Assembly: GCF_017355525.1 (NCBI RefSeq)
Contig: NZ_CP067395.1
Span: 3,100,001-3,164,000, forward strand
Source of the DNA: Lysobacter enzymogenes
Lineage (GTDB): Bacteria > Pseudomonadota > Gammaproteobacteria > Xanthomonadales > Xanthomonadaceae
Reading direction: 5' to 3'
Length of the DNA: 64,000 nt
The first letter of the stretch is position 1. Every line of letters begins with the position of its first letter. The notes under the pieces are model-generated. The model did not search any database. It had not been told where the DNA came from and saw nothing but the letters and a program-made list of their open reading frames with translations. Of this stretch, positions 15,390 through 25,212 are shown piece after piece. A program made the translations under genes and the position numbers.

Positions 15390-15683
15390 CGCGCGGCCGA
15401 TGACGCACGCGACTTGCTCGATGTCGCCCTGGGGGCGCTGGATCATCCCCTTCCTACAGAACAGCAACGTGGTTTGATCGAGCGAGCGGACGACGAACTG
15501 GCATCGGCCCAACGCTGGAGCGAACTGGCCGCGAATGCTCGGTTCTGTCGGGAGCATCCCGAATTGGCGTTGCAATTGGCGGGCGATCCGTCGTCAGAGG
15601 ATGAGGCGTTCGACAGAGCCGCAATAACGACCAGTGAGCCAACGCCAAGGCGCGCAAAGCGAGGAGTAAGAAAACCCGACTGA
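15390..15683 (+). pseudogene. Possible gene remnant or short unknown protein
   Basis: An open frame on the plus strand covers this stretch. Its later part has a protein-like amino-acid pattern (DDELASAQRWSELAANARF, then HPELALQLAGDPSSEDEAF). There is no start with a ribosome site, and the frame opens antisense to the 14778 gene. It may be a decayed gene, or chance in GC-rich DNA. Nothing else is visible in the 495 bases between 15306 and 15800 except a palindromic repeat at 15741. Confidence 0.25.
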
Positions 15684-15740
15684 AGTTCTGGCGTGCGAGC
15701 GGCGGCTATCGTCGGAATCAGATTTCGCGGGACGGCGTAG

Positions 15741-15771
15741 TTCGCGGTCGCGGCTTGCGCCGCTCCTACAG
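15741..15771. repeat. REP-type element, TTCGCGG...CTCCTACAG family
   Basis: The unit reads TTCGCGGTCGCGGC then TTGCGCCGCTCCTACAG. GCGGC and GCCGC form its internal stem. The same unit recurs at 16170, 23944, 24033, 25173, 25244 and 58247 in this window, always at gene ends. Confidence 0.8.
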
Positions 15772-15800
15772 CCAGATGACGCCCTTCTCCGACTGCCGAT

Positions 15801-16142
15801 TCAGCTCGCTACGAACTCGCCGCCTGAGTGCAGGCGCCGAATGACGAGCGCGGCCAGCATCCCGTAGACGGCTTCCGGCGGGCAGTCGTTGTCGATAAAG
15901 CGGGCTCGGTCGATGGCGTATGCGGTGCCCAACTCGGCGTTTGCGTGGGCGATGCCGGTCATGACGGCGTCGAGCACGGCTTGGTCGGACAAAGGGCCGT
16001 GTACGCAGGTGCCTATGGCGGGCATGCGCTCGACCCGCGGTTCTGCGCCCGGGTCTTGCGTGAGCCGCAGTTGCAGCAAGTTGTGCCTCGGGCCGGTGAT
16101 GCGGCTGACGGTCAGGTATTCGCCCTGGCGGCTGTAGAACAT
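15801..16142 (-). CDS. Hypothetical protein, 113 aa
   Basis: A compact alpha/beta-looking protein (YLTVSRITGPRHNLLQLRL, later DAVMTGIAHANAELG). There is no signal peptide or membrane segment. It starts at ATG 16142 and is flanked on both sides by REP-type elements (15741-15771 and 16170-16200). I recognise no family; its composition fits the backbone, so it is probably a resident gene. Confidence 0.65.
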   Translation of the reverse strand: MFYSRQGEYLTVSRITGPRHNLLQLRLTQDPGAEPRVERMPAIGTCVHGPLSDQAVLDAVMTGIAHANAELGTAYAIDRARFIDNDCPPEAVYGMLAALVIRRLHSGGEFVAS

Positions 16143-16169
16143 GGGTGGCGGTCGCGGCGTTGTTGCGGG

Positions 16170-16200
16170 TTCGCGGTCGCGGCTTGCGCCGCTCCTACAG
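16170..16200. repeat. REP-type element, CTCCTACAG family
   Basis: Same unit and orientation as at 15741-15771. It lies between the 15801 gene and the end of rodA. Confidence 0.8.
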
Positions 16201-16214
16201 GTAGGCCATGCGGG

Positions 16215-17330
16215 TTAGCGCCCGCCGTGTACCGGCTTGTGGGCCCGCACTGCCATCACTACACCCAGGCCGGCGAGCAGCGAGACGGCCGAGGTGCCGC
16301 CATAGCTCAACAACGGCATCGGCACGCCGACCACCGGCAGCAAGCCGGAAATCATGCCGCCGTTGACGATGACGTAGACGAAGAACGCCAACCCCAACGC
16401 GCCGGCGATCAAGCGCGAGTAGCCATCGCGCGCGCCCGCGGCGATCCACAGACAGCGACCGACGACGAACAGGTACAACGCCAGCACCGTGATGACCCCG
16501 AACCAACCGAACTCCTCACTCAACACCGCGAAGATGAAGTCGGTGGTGTGTTCGGGCAGGTAGTTCAGATGCGACTGCGAACCTTGCAGCCAGCCCTTGC
16601 CGGTCATGCCGCCAGCACCGATGGCGATCTTCGACTGGATGATGTTCCAGCCGGTGCCCAGCGGATCGGTCTCAGGATTCAAGAACGTCAGGATCCGGTC
16701 TTTCTGGTACTGCCGCAGCAGGAAGAACCACGCCGCGGGCGCGATCGCGGACACCGCGCCGAACGCGGCGACGAACCACCACCACGACAAGCCGGCGAGA
16801 TACAGCGCGAACGCGCCGCTGATGCCGACCAGCATCGCGGTGCCGAAGTCGGGTTGCAGCAGGATCAACACGGTCGGCGCGCCGATCAGCACGCCGGCGA
16901 CCAACACGGTCAGGAACTTCGGCGGCAGCTGCTGGCGGTTGAGATACCACGCCACCATCATCGGCAGGCTCAGCTTCAACAGCTCGGCCGGCTGGAAGTA
17001 GAACACCTTCAGGTCGATCCAGTGGCGGCCGTGCTTGCCGGTGCCGATGACCAGCACCGCGAGCAGCGGAATCATCGACACGGCGTAGATCACCGGCGTC
17101 CAGTTGCGCAGCTGCGTGATCGACATGCGCGACAAGCCCCACATCGCGGCCAAGCCAACGGCGAAGCGCGAGCCCTGGGCGAACACCATGCGGGTGGAGT
17201 GTTCGCCGGCGCTGTAGAGCACGGCCAAGCCGATGACCATCAGCGCCAGCAAGGCCGCCAGCATCATCAGGTCCAACGTGCGGGTGAACCGCAGCCCCAG
17301 GTCCCACACGTAGCGCAGGATCACTCTCAC
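16215..17330 (-). CDS. rodA: RodA, rod-shape peptidoglycan polymerase (SEDS family)
   Basis: RodA polymerises glycan strands from lipid II together with PBP2 during cell elongation, in the inner membrane. The 371-residue protein has about ten hydrophobic segments. It carries the SEDS signatures SEEFGWFG near residue 288 and VGVPMPLLSYGGTS near 341. The GTG start at 17330 overlaps the stop of mrdA by four bases; a second GTG six bases on is possible. It is the last gene of the mreBCD-mrdA-rodA operon. Downstream is only a REP element. Confidence 0.97.
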   Translation of the reverse strand: MRVILRYVWDLGLRFTRTLDLMMLAALLALMVIGLAVLYSAGEHSTRMVFAQGSRFAVGLAAMWGLSRMSITQLRNWTPVIYAVSMIPLLAVLVIGTGKHGRHWIDLKVFYFQPAELLKLSLPMMVAWYLNRQQLPPKFLTVLVAGVLIGAPTVLILLQPDFGTAMLVGISGAFALYLAGLSWWWFVAAFGAVSAIAPAAWFFLLRQYQKDRILTFLNPETDPLGTGWNIIQSKIAIGAGGMTGKGWLQGSQSHLNYLPEHTTDFIFAVLSEEFGWFGVITVLALYLFVVGRCLWIAAGARDGYSRLIAGALGLAFFVYVIVNGGMISGLLPVVGVPMPLLSYGGTSAVSLLAGLGVVMAVRAHKPVHGGR

Positions 17331-19582
17331 CGTTGCGGCTCCACGGTCGGGCTCACGTCGTCGTCTTCGGGGTCCAGGTTGGGTTCGATCAGGGCGTCGT
17401 CGCTGCGCGCGGGCGCGGTGGCGCCGTCTGCGGGCGGCGCGACGTAACCCGGCAGGTTCGGGCGCAGGCCGGCGGCGTTGCCGCCTTCGGCCTGCGGCAC
17501 GTGGCCGGGTTGGGCGGCGACGCGCGCGTTGGCTTGGGCGACGGCCTTGGCCCAGGCGCCGTTGACCGGCACGGCCACGACTTTGAGTTCGGCCGGCACG
17601 GCGGCGCCTTCGCCGATGCCCTGGCCCGGGGTCACGGTCGGCGCCGAGCCGGGCGCCATCGCCAGCGGGGCGACGGTGGGCGCGGTCTTGCCGTCCTTGT
17701 CGGGCGCCGGGTCGGGCATCTTGCCGAGCAGCCAGGCGTCGAAGATCTTGCGCGCGATCGGCGCGGCGGTGCTGCCGCCGTAGCCGCCGTGTTCGACCAC
17801 CACCGCGACGGCGATGGTCGGGTTTTCGGCCGGCGCGTAGCCGACGAACAGCGCCTGGTGGCGCAGGTGGTACGGCAGCGAATGCGGGTTGAGGCTGACG
17901 TTGCCCTTGCGGCTGACCTTCTGCGCGGTGCCGGTCTTGCCGGCCATGCGGTACGGCGCGCCGCGCGCCATCACCCGCGCGGTGCCGCGGCTGCCGTGGA
18001 TGGTCGATTCCATGCCTTCGTGCACGGCTTGCAGGTGCGCGGGGTTGTCGGTGATGCGGGTGGGTTCGTCGAGTTCCTTCGGCAGCCACGGCGATTCGTA
18101 GCCGGTGCGGATCTCGCGCACGAGGTGCAGTTGGCGCAAGGTGCCGTTGTTGGCGATGGCCGCGGTGCCGCGCGCGAGTTGCAGCGCGGTCACCACCCAA
18201 TAGCCCTGGCCGATGCCGGCGATGACGGTTTCGCCCGGGTACCAGCCTTCCTTCTTGTTGCGCTTGGCCTTCCACTCCGGCGACGGCAGGATGCCGACGT
18301 TTTCGCCGAGCAGGTCGATGCCGGTCTTCTGGCCGAAGCCGTAGCGCAGCATGTACTGGTCGACCTTCTGGATGCCCATGTCGAGGGCGAGCTTGTAGTA
18401 GTAGGTGTTGACCGACTGGGCGATGGATTCGCGCAGGTCGATCCAGCCGTGGCCGCCGCCGTGCGAGTCGCGGTAGCCGCGCTTCTGGCCCGGAATGTGG
18501 AACTCGCCGGTCGACAGGATCTTGTCTTCGGGCCGGCGCGCGCCGCTGTCGAGGCCGGCCAGGGCCATGAACGGCTTCATCGTCGAACCCGGCGGGCCGC
18601 CGCCGAGCACGTTGCGGTTGAACTGCGGGCGCGAGGGGTCGTCGTTGAGCGCCTTGTAGTTGGCGCTGGAAATGCCGTTGACGAACAGGTTGCTGTCGTA
18701 GCTCGGCAGGCTGACCATCGCCAGCACTTCGCCGGTGCGCGGGTCGACGGCGACGGCCGAGCCGTCCATTTCGCCGAACGCGGTGACCATCGCGCGTTGC
18801 AGGTCGAGGTCGATGCTCAGGCGCAGGTCGGCGCCGGGTTTGGCGGGGACGTGGCCGACCTGACGGATCGGGCGGCCGTCGACGTTGGTTTCGATCTGTT
18901 CGTAGCCGACCTGGCCGCGCAGTTGTTGTTCGTAGGAACGCTCCAGCCCGGTCTTGCCGATGTGGGTCAGCACGCCGGCATTCACGCCGAGCGCTTCCTG
19001 GTCCTTGGTGTCGATGCGGCCGACGTAGCCGATGACGTGCGCGAACAGCTCGCCGTACGGGTAGCGGCGGTTGAGATACGAGACGAGTTCGACGCCGGGG
19101 AAGCGCCAGCGGTCGACCGCGAACGCCGACACTTCCTCGTCGCTGACCCGCATCTTCAGCACGATCGGCTTGAAGCCGCGGGTGGCCTTGCGTTCGGCTT
19201 CGAAGCGCGAGATGTCGTCGGGCGTCAGCGCGATCACGCGCGCGAGCTGCGGCAGCCACTTGTCGCTGTCGCCGGCTTCCGACGGGGTCACTTCGATGCG
19301 GAACGCGGGGACGTTGTCGGCGAGGATGCGGCCGCGGCGGTCGTAGATCAGGCCGCGGCCCGGAACGACCGGGCGCAGCTTGACCCGGTTCTGCTCCGAG
19401 CGCATCGCGTAGTCGTCGTGCTGCCAGACCTGCAGGCGGAAGTACCAGAAGCCCAGGCCGACCACGCCGATGAGGACGAAGAAGAACGCGACCGCGGCGC
19501 GCAGGCGGAACTGGTCGGCTTCGGCCGCGGTGTTCTTGAGCACGCGCGGACGGCGGTTCAGCAGGCGGCGGCGCGGGCCCAT
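17327..19582 (-). CDS. mrdA: Penicillin-binding protein 2 (PBP2), elongation transpeptidase
   Basis: PBP2 cross-links peptidoglycan during rod elongation as partner of RodA. A membrane anchor lies at about residues 28-48. The transpeptidase motifs are S333-T-M-K336, S390-V-N392 and K549-T-G551, all intact. At 751 residues it is longer than the usual 620-640. The extra length is an Ala/Pro-rich tail from about residue 640, with acidic residues near the end (EPNLDPEDDDVSP). The start is one base from the stop of mreD, and the stop overlaps rodA, so translation is coupled. Confidence 0.97.
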   Translation of the reverse strand: MGPRRRLLNRRPRVLKNTAAEADQFRLRAAVAFFFVLIGVVGLGFWYFRLQVWQHDDYAMRSEQNRVKLRPVVPGRGLIYDRRGRILADNVPAFRIEVTPSEAGDSDKWLPQLARVIALTPDDISRFEAERKATRGFKPIVLKMRVSDEEVSAFAVDRWRFPGVELVSYLNRRYPYGELFAHVIGYVGRIDTKDQEALGVNAGVLTHIGKTGLERSYEQQLRGQVGYEQIETNVDGRPIRQVGHVPAKPGADLRLSIDLDLQRAMVTAFGEMDGSAVAVDPRTGEVLAMVSLPSYDSNLFVNGISSANYKALNDDPSRPQFNRNVLGGGPPGSTMKPFMALAGLDSGARRPEDKILSTGEFHIPGQKRGYRDSHGGGHGWIDLRESIAQSVNTYYYKLALDMGIQKVDQYMLRYGFGQKTGIDLLGENVGILPSPEWKAKRNKKEGWYPGETVIAGIGQGYWVVTALQLARGTAAIANNGTLRQLHLVREIRTGYESPWLPKELDEPTRITDNPAHLQAVHEGMESTIHGSRGTARVMARGAPYRMAGKTGTAQKVSRKGNVSLNPHSLPYHLRHQALFVGYAPAENPTIAVAVVVEHGGYGGSTAAPIARKIFDAWLLGKMPDPAPDKDGKTAPTVAPLAMAPGSAPTVTPGQGIGEGAAVPAELKVVAVPVNGAWAKAVAQANARVAAQPGHVPQAEGGNAAGLRPNLPGYVAPPADGATAPARSDDALIEPNLDPEDDDVSPTVEPQR

Positions 19583-19583
19583 G

Positions 19584-20069
19584 TCAGCGCCGGCGCCAGG
19601 TGCCCAGACGCAGCGCGTCGAGCAGCAGGAAGATCATCGGCCACAGCGCCATGCCGATCAGCGGGCCGAGCCAGTAGGTGGTCGGCAGCGACGGCTCGCG
19701 CAGCACCATATGGACCACGGCGGTGACGATGCGGTCGTTGAGCATCAGGCCGCCGATCGCCAGCGCCTGTTGCGACAGCGGGAAGAACCGCAGGCGGGCG
19801 CGGAAGCGTTGCAGGATGAAGGCCATCACCACCAGCCGCAGCGCTTGTTCGCCGAGCAGGCCGTCGGAGACGAGGTCGCCGCACAGGCCGACGATGAAGG
19901 CGAAGCCGAGGCCGACGCGGTCTGGGTCTTCGATCACCCAGTACGCCAGCACCAGGCCGAGCCAGTACGGGCGCAGCGGCGCGATCAGTTGCGGCAGCGG
20001 CAGCAGGCTCAGCGCGAGCGCGGCGACGAGGCTGACCGGCAGCACCCAGTGGTGGCGGGCGCGGGTCAT
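19584..20069 (-). CDS. mreD: MreD, rod-shape-determining membrane protein
   Basis: MreD is an integral membrane part of the elongasome, linking MreC to MreB. The 161-residue protein has about five hydrophobic segments (for instance HWVLPVSLVAALALSLLPLP), as expected. It overlaps the stop of mreC by four bases and ends one base before mrdA. Identity rests on length, membrane pattern and operon position. Confidence 0.93.
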   Translation of the reverse strand: MTRARHHWVLPVSLVAALALSLLPLPQLIAPLRPYWLGLVLAYWVIEDPDRVGLGFAFIVGLCGDLVSDGLLGEQALRLVVMAFILQRFRARLRFFPLSQQALAIGGLMLNDRIVTAVVHMVLREPSLPTTYWLGPLIGMALWPMIFLLLDALRLGTWRRR

Positions 20070-21262
20070 CGCTGCGGCTCCTGTGGGGCGTTGCTGGGTT
20101 GCGTGCGCGCGGGCGGTTGCGCGGCGGGCGCGGCCGATTGCGAACGCGGCGCCTGCGGGCGCGCGGCGGGCGTCTGCGCGGCGCTGCGTGCGGGCGACGC
20201 GGTCGCGTTCGCAGCCGCGTCGGCCGGCGGCGCGGGTTCGATCTCGGACTTCAATTCTTCCGGCGAAGTCGCGCTGCGCCCCTTGGGCTTGCGCTGCTTG
20301 AGCTCGCTGAGCCGCTGCGCGGCGGCCTGTTCGGCCGCGGCCTGCGCCTCGGGCGAGGACGCCGAGGCGGTCTCGGGCATCGCCGGCTGGGTGTCGAAGC
20401 CGCCGGCATCGACCGGCGGCGGTGGCAGCGACAGCAGCACCAGCACTTCGCGGCCGCGGTCGAGCTGGGCCGCCGGCTTCACTTCGCCGAGCAGGAAGGC
20501 GCGGCTGTCGTCGGGCTTGAGCGCGGTGATGGTGCCGACCGGGAAGCCCGGCGGGAAGCGCCCGCCGAGGCCCGAGGTGACCAGCACGTCGCCGACGCGC
20601 ACGTCGCTCGACAGCGGCACGCTGCGCAAGGTGAGGTGGTCGCTGCGGCCTTCGCCGTACACGATCAGGCGCACGCCGTTGCGCGCGACCGCGACCGGCA
20701 CCGCGTGCGAGGGGTCGGTGATCAGCAGCACGCTGGCGTGCATCGGGGTGATGCCGGTGATCTGGCCGAGCAGGCCGCCGGCGTCGATCACGGTCTGGCC
20801 GACGCGCACGCGCTCGCGGCTGCCGGCGTCGAGGATCAGGCGCTGGCGCGAGGGGTCCAGGTCGATGTCGAGGATCGGCGCCAGGACCACGTCGAGGTTA
20901 CCGCGCTCGGCCGCTTCCAGCAGCCCGCGCAGGCGCAGGTTGTCGGCGGCGACCGATTGCAGGCGCGCCATGCGCGCCTGGTTCAACAGCGCCTCGTTGC
21001 GCAGGCGGCGGTTTTCTTCGGTGAGCTGGCTCAGCGTGCCCGCGTCGTCGCTGACGCGTTCGACCAAGCGGCCGGGCCAGCCGGCTACGGCCCACAGCGG
21101 CGCGACCGCGATCGCGACCTGCTTGCGCGCCTGGCTGAGCCAGCCGCCGCGGTGGTCGAGCACGATCAGCGCCAGGGCCAGCGCCAGATAAGCCATCAGC
21201 CGCAGGGTGTCGGCGACTTCGCCGCTGCGGGCTGCGGTAGGTGGGCCGGCGTAAGGGGGCAT
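20066..21262 (-). CDS. mreC: MreC, rod-shape-determining protein
   Basis: MreC is a bitopic periplasmic protein that activates PBP2. The 398-residue product has an N-terminal transmembrane segment (about 22-37, LMAYLALALALIVLDHRGG). A coiled coil follows (LSQLTEENRRLRNEALLNQ), and then the beta domain (residues 120-270). The last 110 residues are a Pro/Ala/Gln-rich low-complexity tail not needed in the core family. The ATG at 21262 was chosen over one 45 bases upstream, which lies inside a repeat element. Confidence 0.95.
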   Translation of the reverse strand: MPPYAGPPTAARSGEVADTLRLMAYLALALALIVLDHRGGWLSQARKQVAIAVAPLWAVAGWPGRLVERVSDDAGTLSQLTEENRRLRNEALLNQARMARLQSVAADNLRLRGLLEAAERGNLDVVLAPILDIDLDPSRQRLILDAGSRERVRVGQTVIDAGGLLGQITGITPMHASVLLITDPSHAVPVAVARNGVRLIVYGEGRSDHLTLRSVPLSSDVRVGDVLVTSGLGGRFPPGFPVGTITALKPDDSRAFLLGEVKPAAQLDRGREVLVLLSLPPPPVDAGGFDTQPAMPETASASSPEAQAAAEQAAAQRLSELKQRKPKGRSATSPEELKSEIEPAPPADAAANATASPARSAAQTPAARPQAPRSQSAAPAAQPPARTQPSNAPQEPQR

Positions 21263-21267
21263 TAGTG

Positions 21268-21438
21268 CCGGGATTCGCGATTCGGGATTCGGGATTGGTA
21301 AAAACACGAACGCAGCGAATGGGTCGCTGCGCGCGTAACGAAACCACAGATTGAAAATCTATCGCACAACAGCGCGATCGAGAATTTGCGAGCGCGAGAG
21401 GCTTTTGCCAATCCCGAATCACGAATCCCCAATCCCGG
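21268..21438. repeat. Inverted pair of GGGATTCGGGATT elements between mreB and mreC
   Basis: The left end carries CGGGATTCGCGATTCGGGAT and a further GGGATTGG; the right end carries CCAATCCCGAATCACGAAT and CCCAATCCCGG. The two ends are inverted relative to each other and enclose about 95 bases of lower GC. The element fills the whole gap between mreB and mreC inside an otherwise tight operon. Confidence 0.75.
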
Positions 21439-21440
21439 CT

Positions 21441-22502
<1,062 letters not shown>

Positions 22503-22941
22503 TCAAAAATGGGGGCGGAGCGGGGGCGTTAGCCTAGCAATCGCCCCCCCTGCGAGCAAGGAAAATCAACGGTTTCGGGGTCGGCCGGCTATTCAGCCAA
22601 GGGCCGCCGGGGTGGGTCCGGGACCCTGGGGATAACCCTAGGTCCGGGGGCTGCCGGGGCGACCCGGCGGGCGGGTCCGGGGCGAAGGCGGTCGCGGCTC
22701 GGGTGGATCACGACGGGGTGAGAAACGCGGCGGTCAGGGCGACCGGTCGGGACCCTCGGGACGAGGGTTCGAGCAGGCCCGTTGCCGCCCCGCGCCGGCC
22801 CCGCGGCGCAAAAAACTGGCCGCGCCCGCGCGCAACGGCTACCCTACCGCCGCCGGGCGGCCACACACCGCCCGTTCTTGCATTCGCGGATTGGATTCCG
22901 CGACGACGACGCTTCCAAAAACCATCTCGGGGTGAACCTAC

Positions 22942-23874
22942 ATGTCTGCGCTGATCTGCGGCTCGCTGGCCTACGACACCATCATGGTGTTTCCGGACCA
23001 GTTCAAGAACCACATCCTGCCGGACAAGGTCCACATCTTGAACGTGTCGTTCCTGGTGCCGCGCATGCGCCGCGAGTTCGGCGGCTGCGCCGGCAACATC
23101 GCCTACAACCTCAAGCTGCTCGGCGGCGATCCGATTCCGATGGCCACCGTCGGCCAGGATTTCGGCCCGTACCGCACGCATCTTGAAGCCTGCGGCATCC
23201 GCCTGGATTGCGTGCGCGTGTTCGAAGAACAGTTCACTCCGCAGTGCTTCATCACCACCGACCTGGACAACAACCAGATCACCGCGTTCCATCCCGGCGC
23301 GATGTCGAACTCGCACAGCAACCATGTGCGCGACGTCGAAGGCGTGACCTTCGGCATCGTCGCGCCGGACGGCCGCGACGGCATGCTGCAGAACTCGAAG
23401 GAATTCGCCGAACTCGGCATTCCCTTCATCTTCGATCCGGGCCAGGCGATGCCGCTGTTCAACGGCGAGGAACTGCGCGCGTTCATCGAGCAGGCCGATT
23501 ACGTGGTGGTCAACGACTACGAGTCGAACCTGCTGCAGACGCGCACCGGCTGGGACGAGAAGCAGATCGTGTCGCGGGTGAAGGCCTACATCACCACGCT
23601 CGGCCCGCGCGGCGCGATCATCCACACGCCGCAAGAGACCTACACCATTCCGCCGGCGTACGAGCGCCGCGTGACCGATCCGACCGGCTGCGGCGACGCG
23701 TTCCGCGCCGGCCTGATCTTCGGCATCGAGAAGGGCTACGACTGGCTGACCATCGGCCGCATGGGCAATCTGATGGGCGCGCTGAAGGTCGAACACCCGG
23801 GCACGCAGAACCAGCGTTTCGATTACGCCGAGTTCGCCGAACAGTTCCGTCAGCAGTTCGGTTACGCGCTGTAA
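22942..23874 (+). CDS. PfkB-family sugar/nucleoside kinase (adenosine kinase-like)
   Basis: The N-terminal glycine motif region is FGGCAGNIAYNLKLLGG (about residues 47-63). The PfkB signature DPTGCGDAFRAGL lies near residue 246, with the catalytic Asp in GCGD. The 310-residue length fits ribokinase-family enzymes, which phosphorylate a sugar or nucleoside with ATP. Xanthomonad homologues are often labelled adenosine kinase; the substrate here is inferred. It is divergent from mreB and has its own terminator at 23899. Confidence 0.9.
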   Translation: MSALICGSLAYDTIMVFPDQFKNHILPDKVHILNVSFLVPRMRREFGGCAGNIAYNLKLLGGDPIPMATVGQDFGPYRTHLEACGIRLDCVRVFEEQFTPQCFITTDLDNNQITAFHPGAMSNSHSNHVRDVEGVTFGIVAPDGRDGMLQNSKEFAELGIPFIFDPGQAMPLFNGEELRAFIEQADYVVVNDYESNLLQTRTGWDEKQIVSRVKAYITTLGPRGAIIHTPQETYTIPPAYERRVTDPTGCGDAFRAGLIFGIEKGYDWLTIGRMGNLMGALKVEHPGTQNQRFDYAEFAEQFRQQFGYAL

Positions 23875-23898
23875 GCGCGGCGGCGTTCGCGATGCCCG

Positions 23899-23928
23899 AA
23901 AAATCCCGGCTCCGGCCGGGATTTTTTT
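23899..23928 (+). terminator. Rho-independent terminator after the PfkB-family kinase
   Basis: AAAAATCCCGGC (23899-23910) pairs with GCCGGGATTTTT (23915-23926) around TCCG, followed by further T. It lies 25 bases past the kinase stop. Confidence 0.9.
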
Positions 23929-23943
23929 TGGCGATGCCCGCCT

Positions 23944-24064
23944 CCTGTAGGAGCGGCGCGAGCCGCGGCCGCGAATCCGCAGCCACGACGCAACCGTTTC
24001 GGCGCGGGGAACGTCCGGCGCGATCTGCCGCCCCGCGGTCGCGGCTCGCGCCGCTCCTACAGGG
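23944..24064. repeat. Inverted pair of CTGTAGGAGCGGCGC REP elements
   Basis: One unit at 23944-23975 (CCTGTAGGAGCGGCGCGAGC start) and its reverse complement at 24033-24064 (ending GCCGCTCCTACAGGG) face each other across about 57 bases. This is the arrangement of a two-unit mosaic element. It fills the gap between the kinase and the 24114 gene. Confidence 0.85.
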
Positions 24065-24113
24065 AGGCCATGCAGGCATAGAATCGGTGCGACCTCCCGC
24101 CAGGATCCGCCCC

Positions 24114-25163
24114 ATGCCGCGCCGCATCACGCTCCGCCTGCTGCCGCTGCTCATCGCCCTCGCCGCCGGCGCGGCCCACGCCGACGGCGTCGGCCTGGGC
24201 ACGCTGGAAACCCGCGAATCGGTCACCGGCACGAAAGTGCCCGTGGCGATCCTCTACCCCAGCGCCGAGGCCAAGCCGGACGCGGTCACCGAGGTCGGCC
24301 CCTACCCCGTCGAGGCCCAGCGCGACGCCGCGCCGAAAGCCGGCACGTTCCCGCTGATCGTGCTCTCGCACGGCCACCGCGGCAGCATGTACGGCCACTA
24401 CGACCTCGCCGCGGAACTGGCCCGCCACGGCTACATCGTCGCCGCGCCGCAGCACACCGGCGACAGCTACGACGACGTCAGCGGCGCCGGCACCGACCGC
24501 GCGCTGCTCGGCCGCGCGTGGCAGGCCAGCGCGGCGATCGACGCGGTGCTGGCCGACAAGCGCATCGGCGCCCACGTCGACGCCGCGCGGATCGGCGCCG
24601 CCGGGTTCTCTGCGGGCGGCTACACCACGCTGCTGTTGCTCGGCGCGAAGCCCGATTTCGATTTGTTCCCGAAGTATTGCGCCGAGCATCCGGGCATGCC
24701 GGAGCTGTGCGACCGGCCGCTGCCCGAGAAGATGCGCACCATCGCGAATCCGCCGGCGACCGTCGACGCGCGCGTACGCGCCGGCTTCGCGATGGCGCCC
24801 TTCAGCATCCTGTTCGACGCCGACAGCTTCCGCGCGATGACGCGTCCGGTGTTCCTGTACATCGCGCAGAAGGATCAGGTGCTGGCGCCGGCCGACAACG
24901 GCCTGCGCATCCGTCCGCTGCTGCCGACCCTGGCCGGTTTCGCCGAGGTGCCCGGCGCCGGGCATTACGTGTTCCTGCCGCCGTGCAGCGCGGGGTTCGC
25001 CAAGGAGGTGCCGGCGATCTGCACCGACGCGCCGGGCGTGGATCGCGCGAAGGCGCATCGCGACATCAACGCTGCGGCGGTGAAGTTCTTCGACGCGCAG
25101 TTCAAGGGCGAGCTGGCTGCACGGGCGGCGCCCGCCGCAGGTCAGGCGAAGTCCGAGCTGTAA
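24114..25163 (+). CDS. Secreted alpha/beta hydrolase, PAF-acetylhydrolase / dienelactone hydrolase-like
   Basis: The 349-residue protein opens with a signal peptide (RLLPLLIALAAGAAHA, cleavage near residue 22). It then shows VLSHGHRGSMYGHYD, the nucleophile elbow GFSAGGYT at about residue 163, and a late GAGHYVFLPP for the catalytic histidine. It should act in the periplasm or outside. The ATG at 24114 follows AGGA at 24102; a long frame upstream is a shadow of the kinase gene. It is similar in plan to the cytoplasmic hydrolase at 2233. The substrate is unknown. Confidence 0.88.
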   Translation: MPRRITLRLLPLLIALAAGAAHADGVGLGTLETRESVTGTKVPVAILYPSAEAKPDAVTEVGPYPVEAQRDAAPKAGTFPLIVLSHGHRGSMYGHYDLAAELARHGYIVAAPQHTGDSYDDVSGAGTDRALLGRAWQASAAIDAVLADKRIGAHVDAARIGAAGFSAGGYTTLLLLGAKPDFDLFPKYCAEHPGMPELCDRPLPEKMRTIANPPATVDARVRAGFAMAPFSILFDADSFRAMTRPVFLYIAQKDQVLAPADNGLRIRPLLPTLAGFAEVPGAGHYVFLPPCSAGFAKEVPAICTDAPGVDRAKAHRDINAAAVKFFDAQFKGELAARAAPAAGQAKSEL

Positions 25164-25172
25164 CGCCAGGCT

Positions 25173-25204
25173 CCCTGTAGGAGCGGCGCGAGCCGCGACC
25201 GCGG
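25173..25204. repeat. REP element, CTGTAGGAGC orientation
   Basis: CCCTGTAGGAGCGGCGCGAG start, the same family as at 23944. It faces the inverted unit at 25244-25276, forming a second mosaic pair between converging genes. Confidence 0.85.
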
Positions 25205-25212
25205 ATCCGCAA

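Noticed and set aside
22703..22954. Small plus-strand frame before the PfkB kinase
   Set aside because: It overlaps the kinase start, is G-rich shadow sequence, and has no ribosome site.
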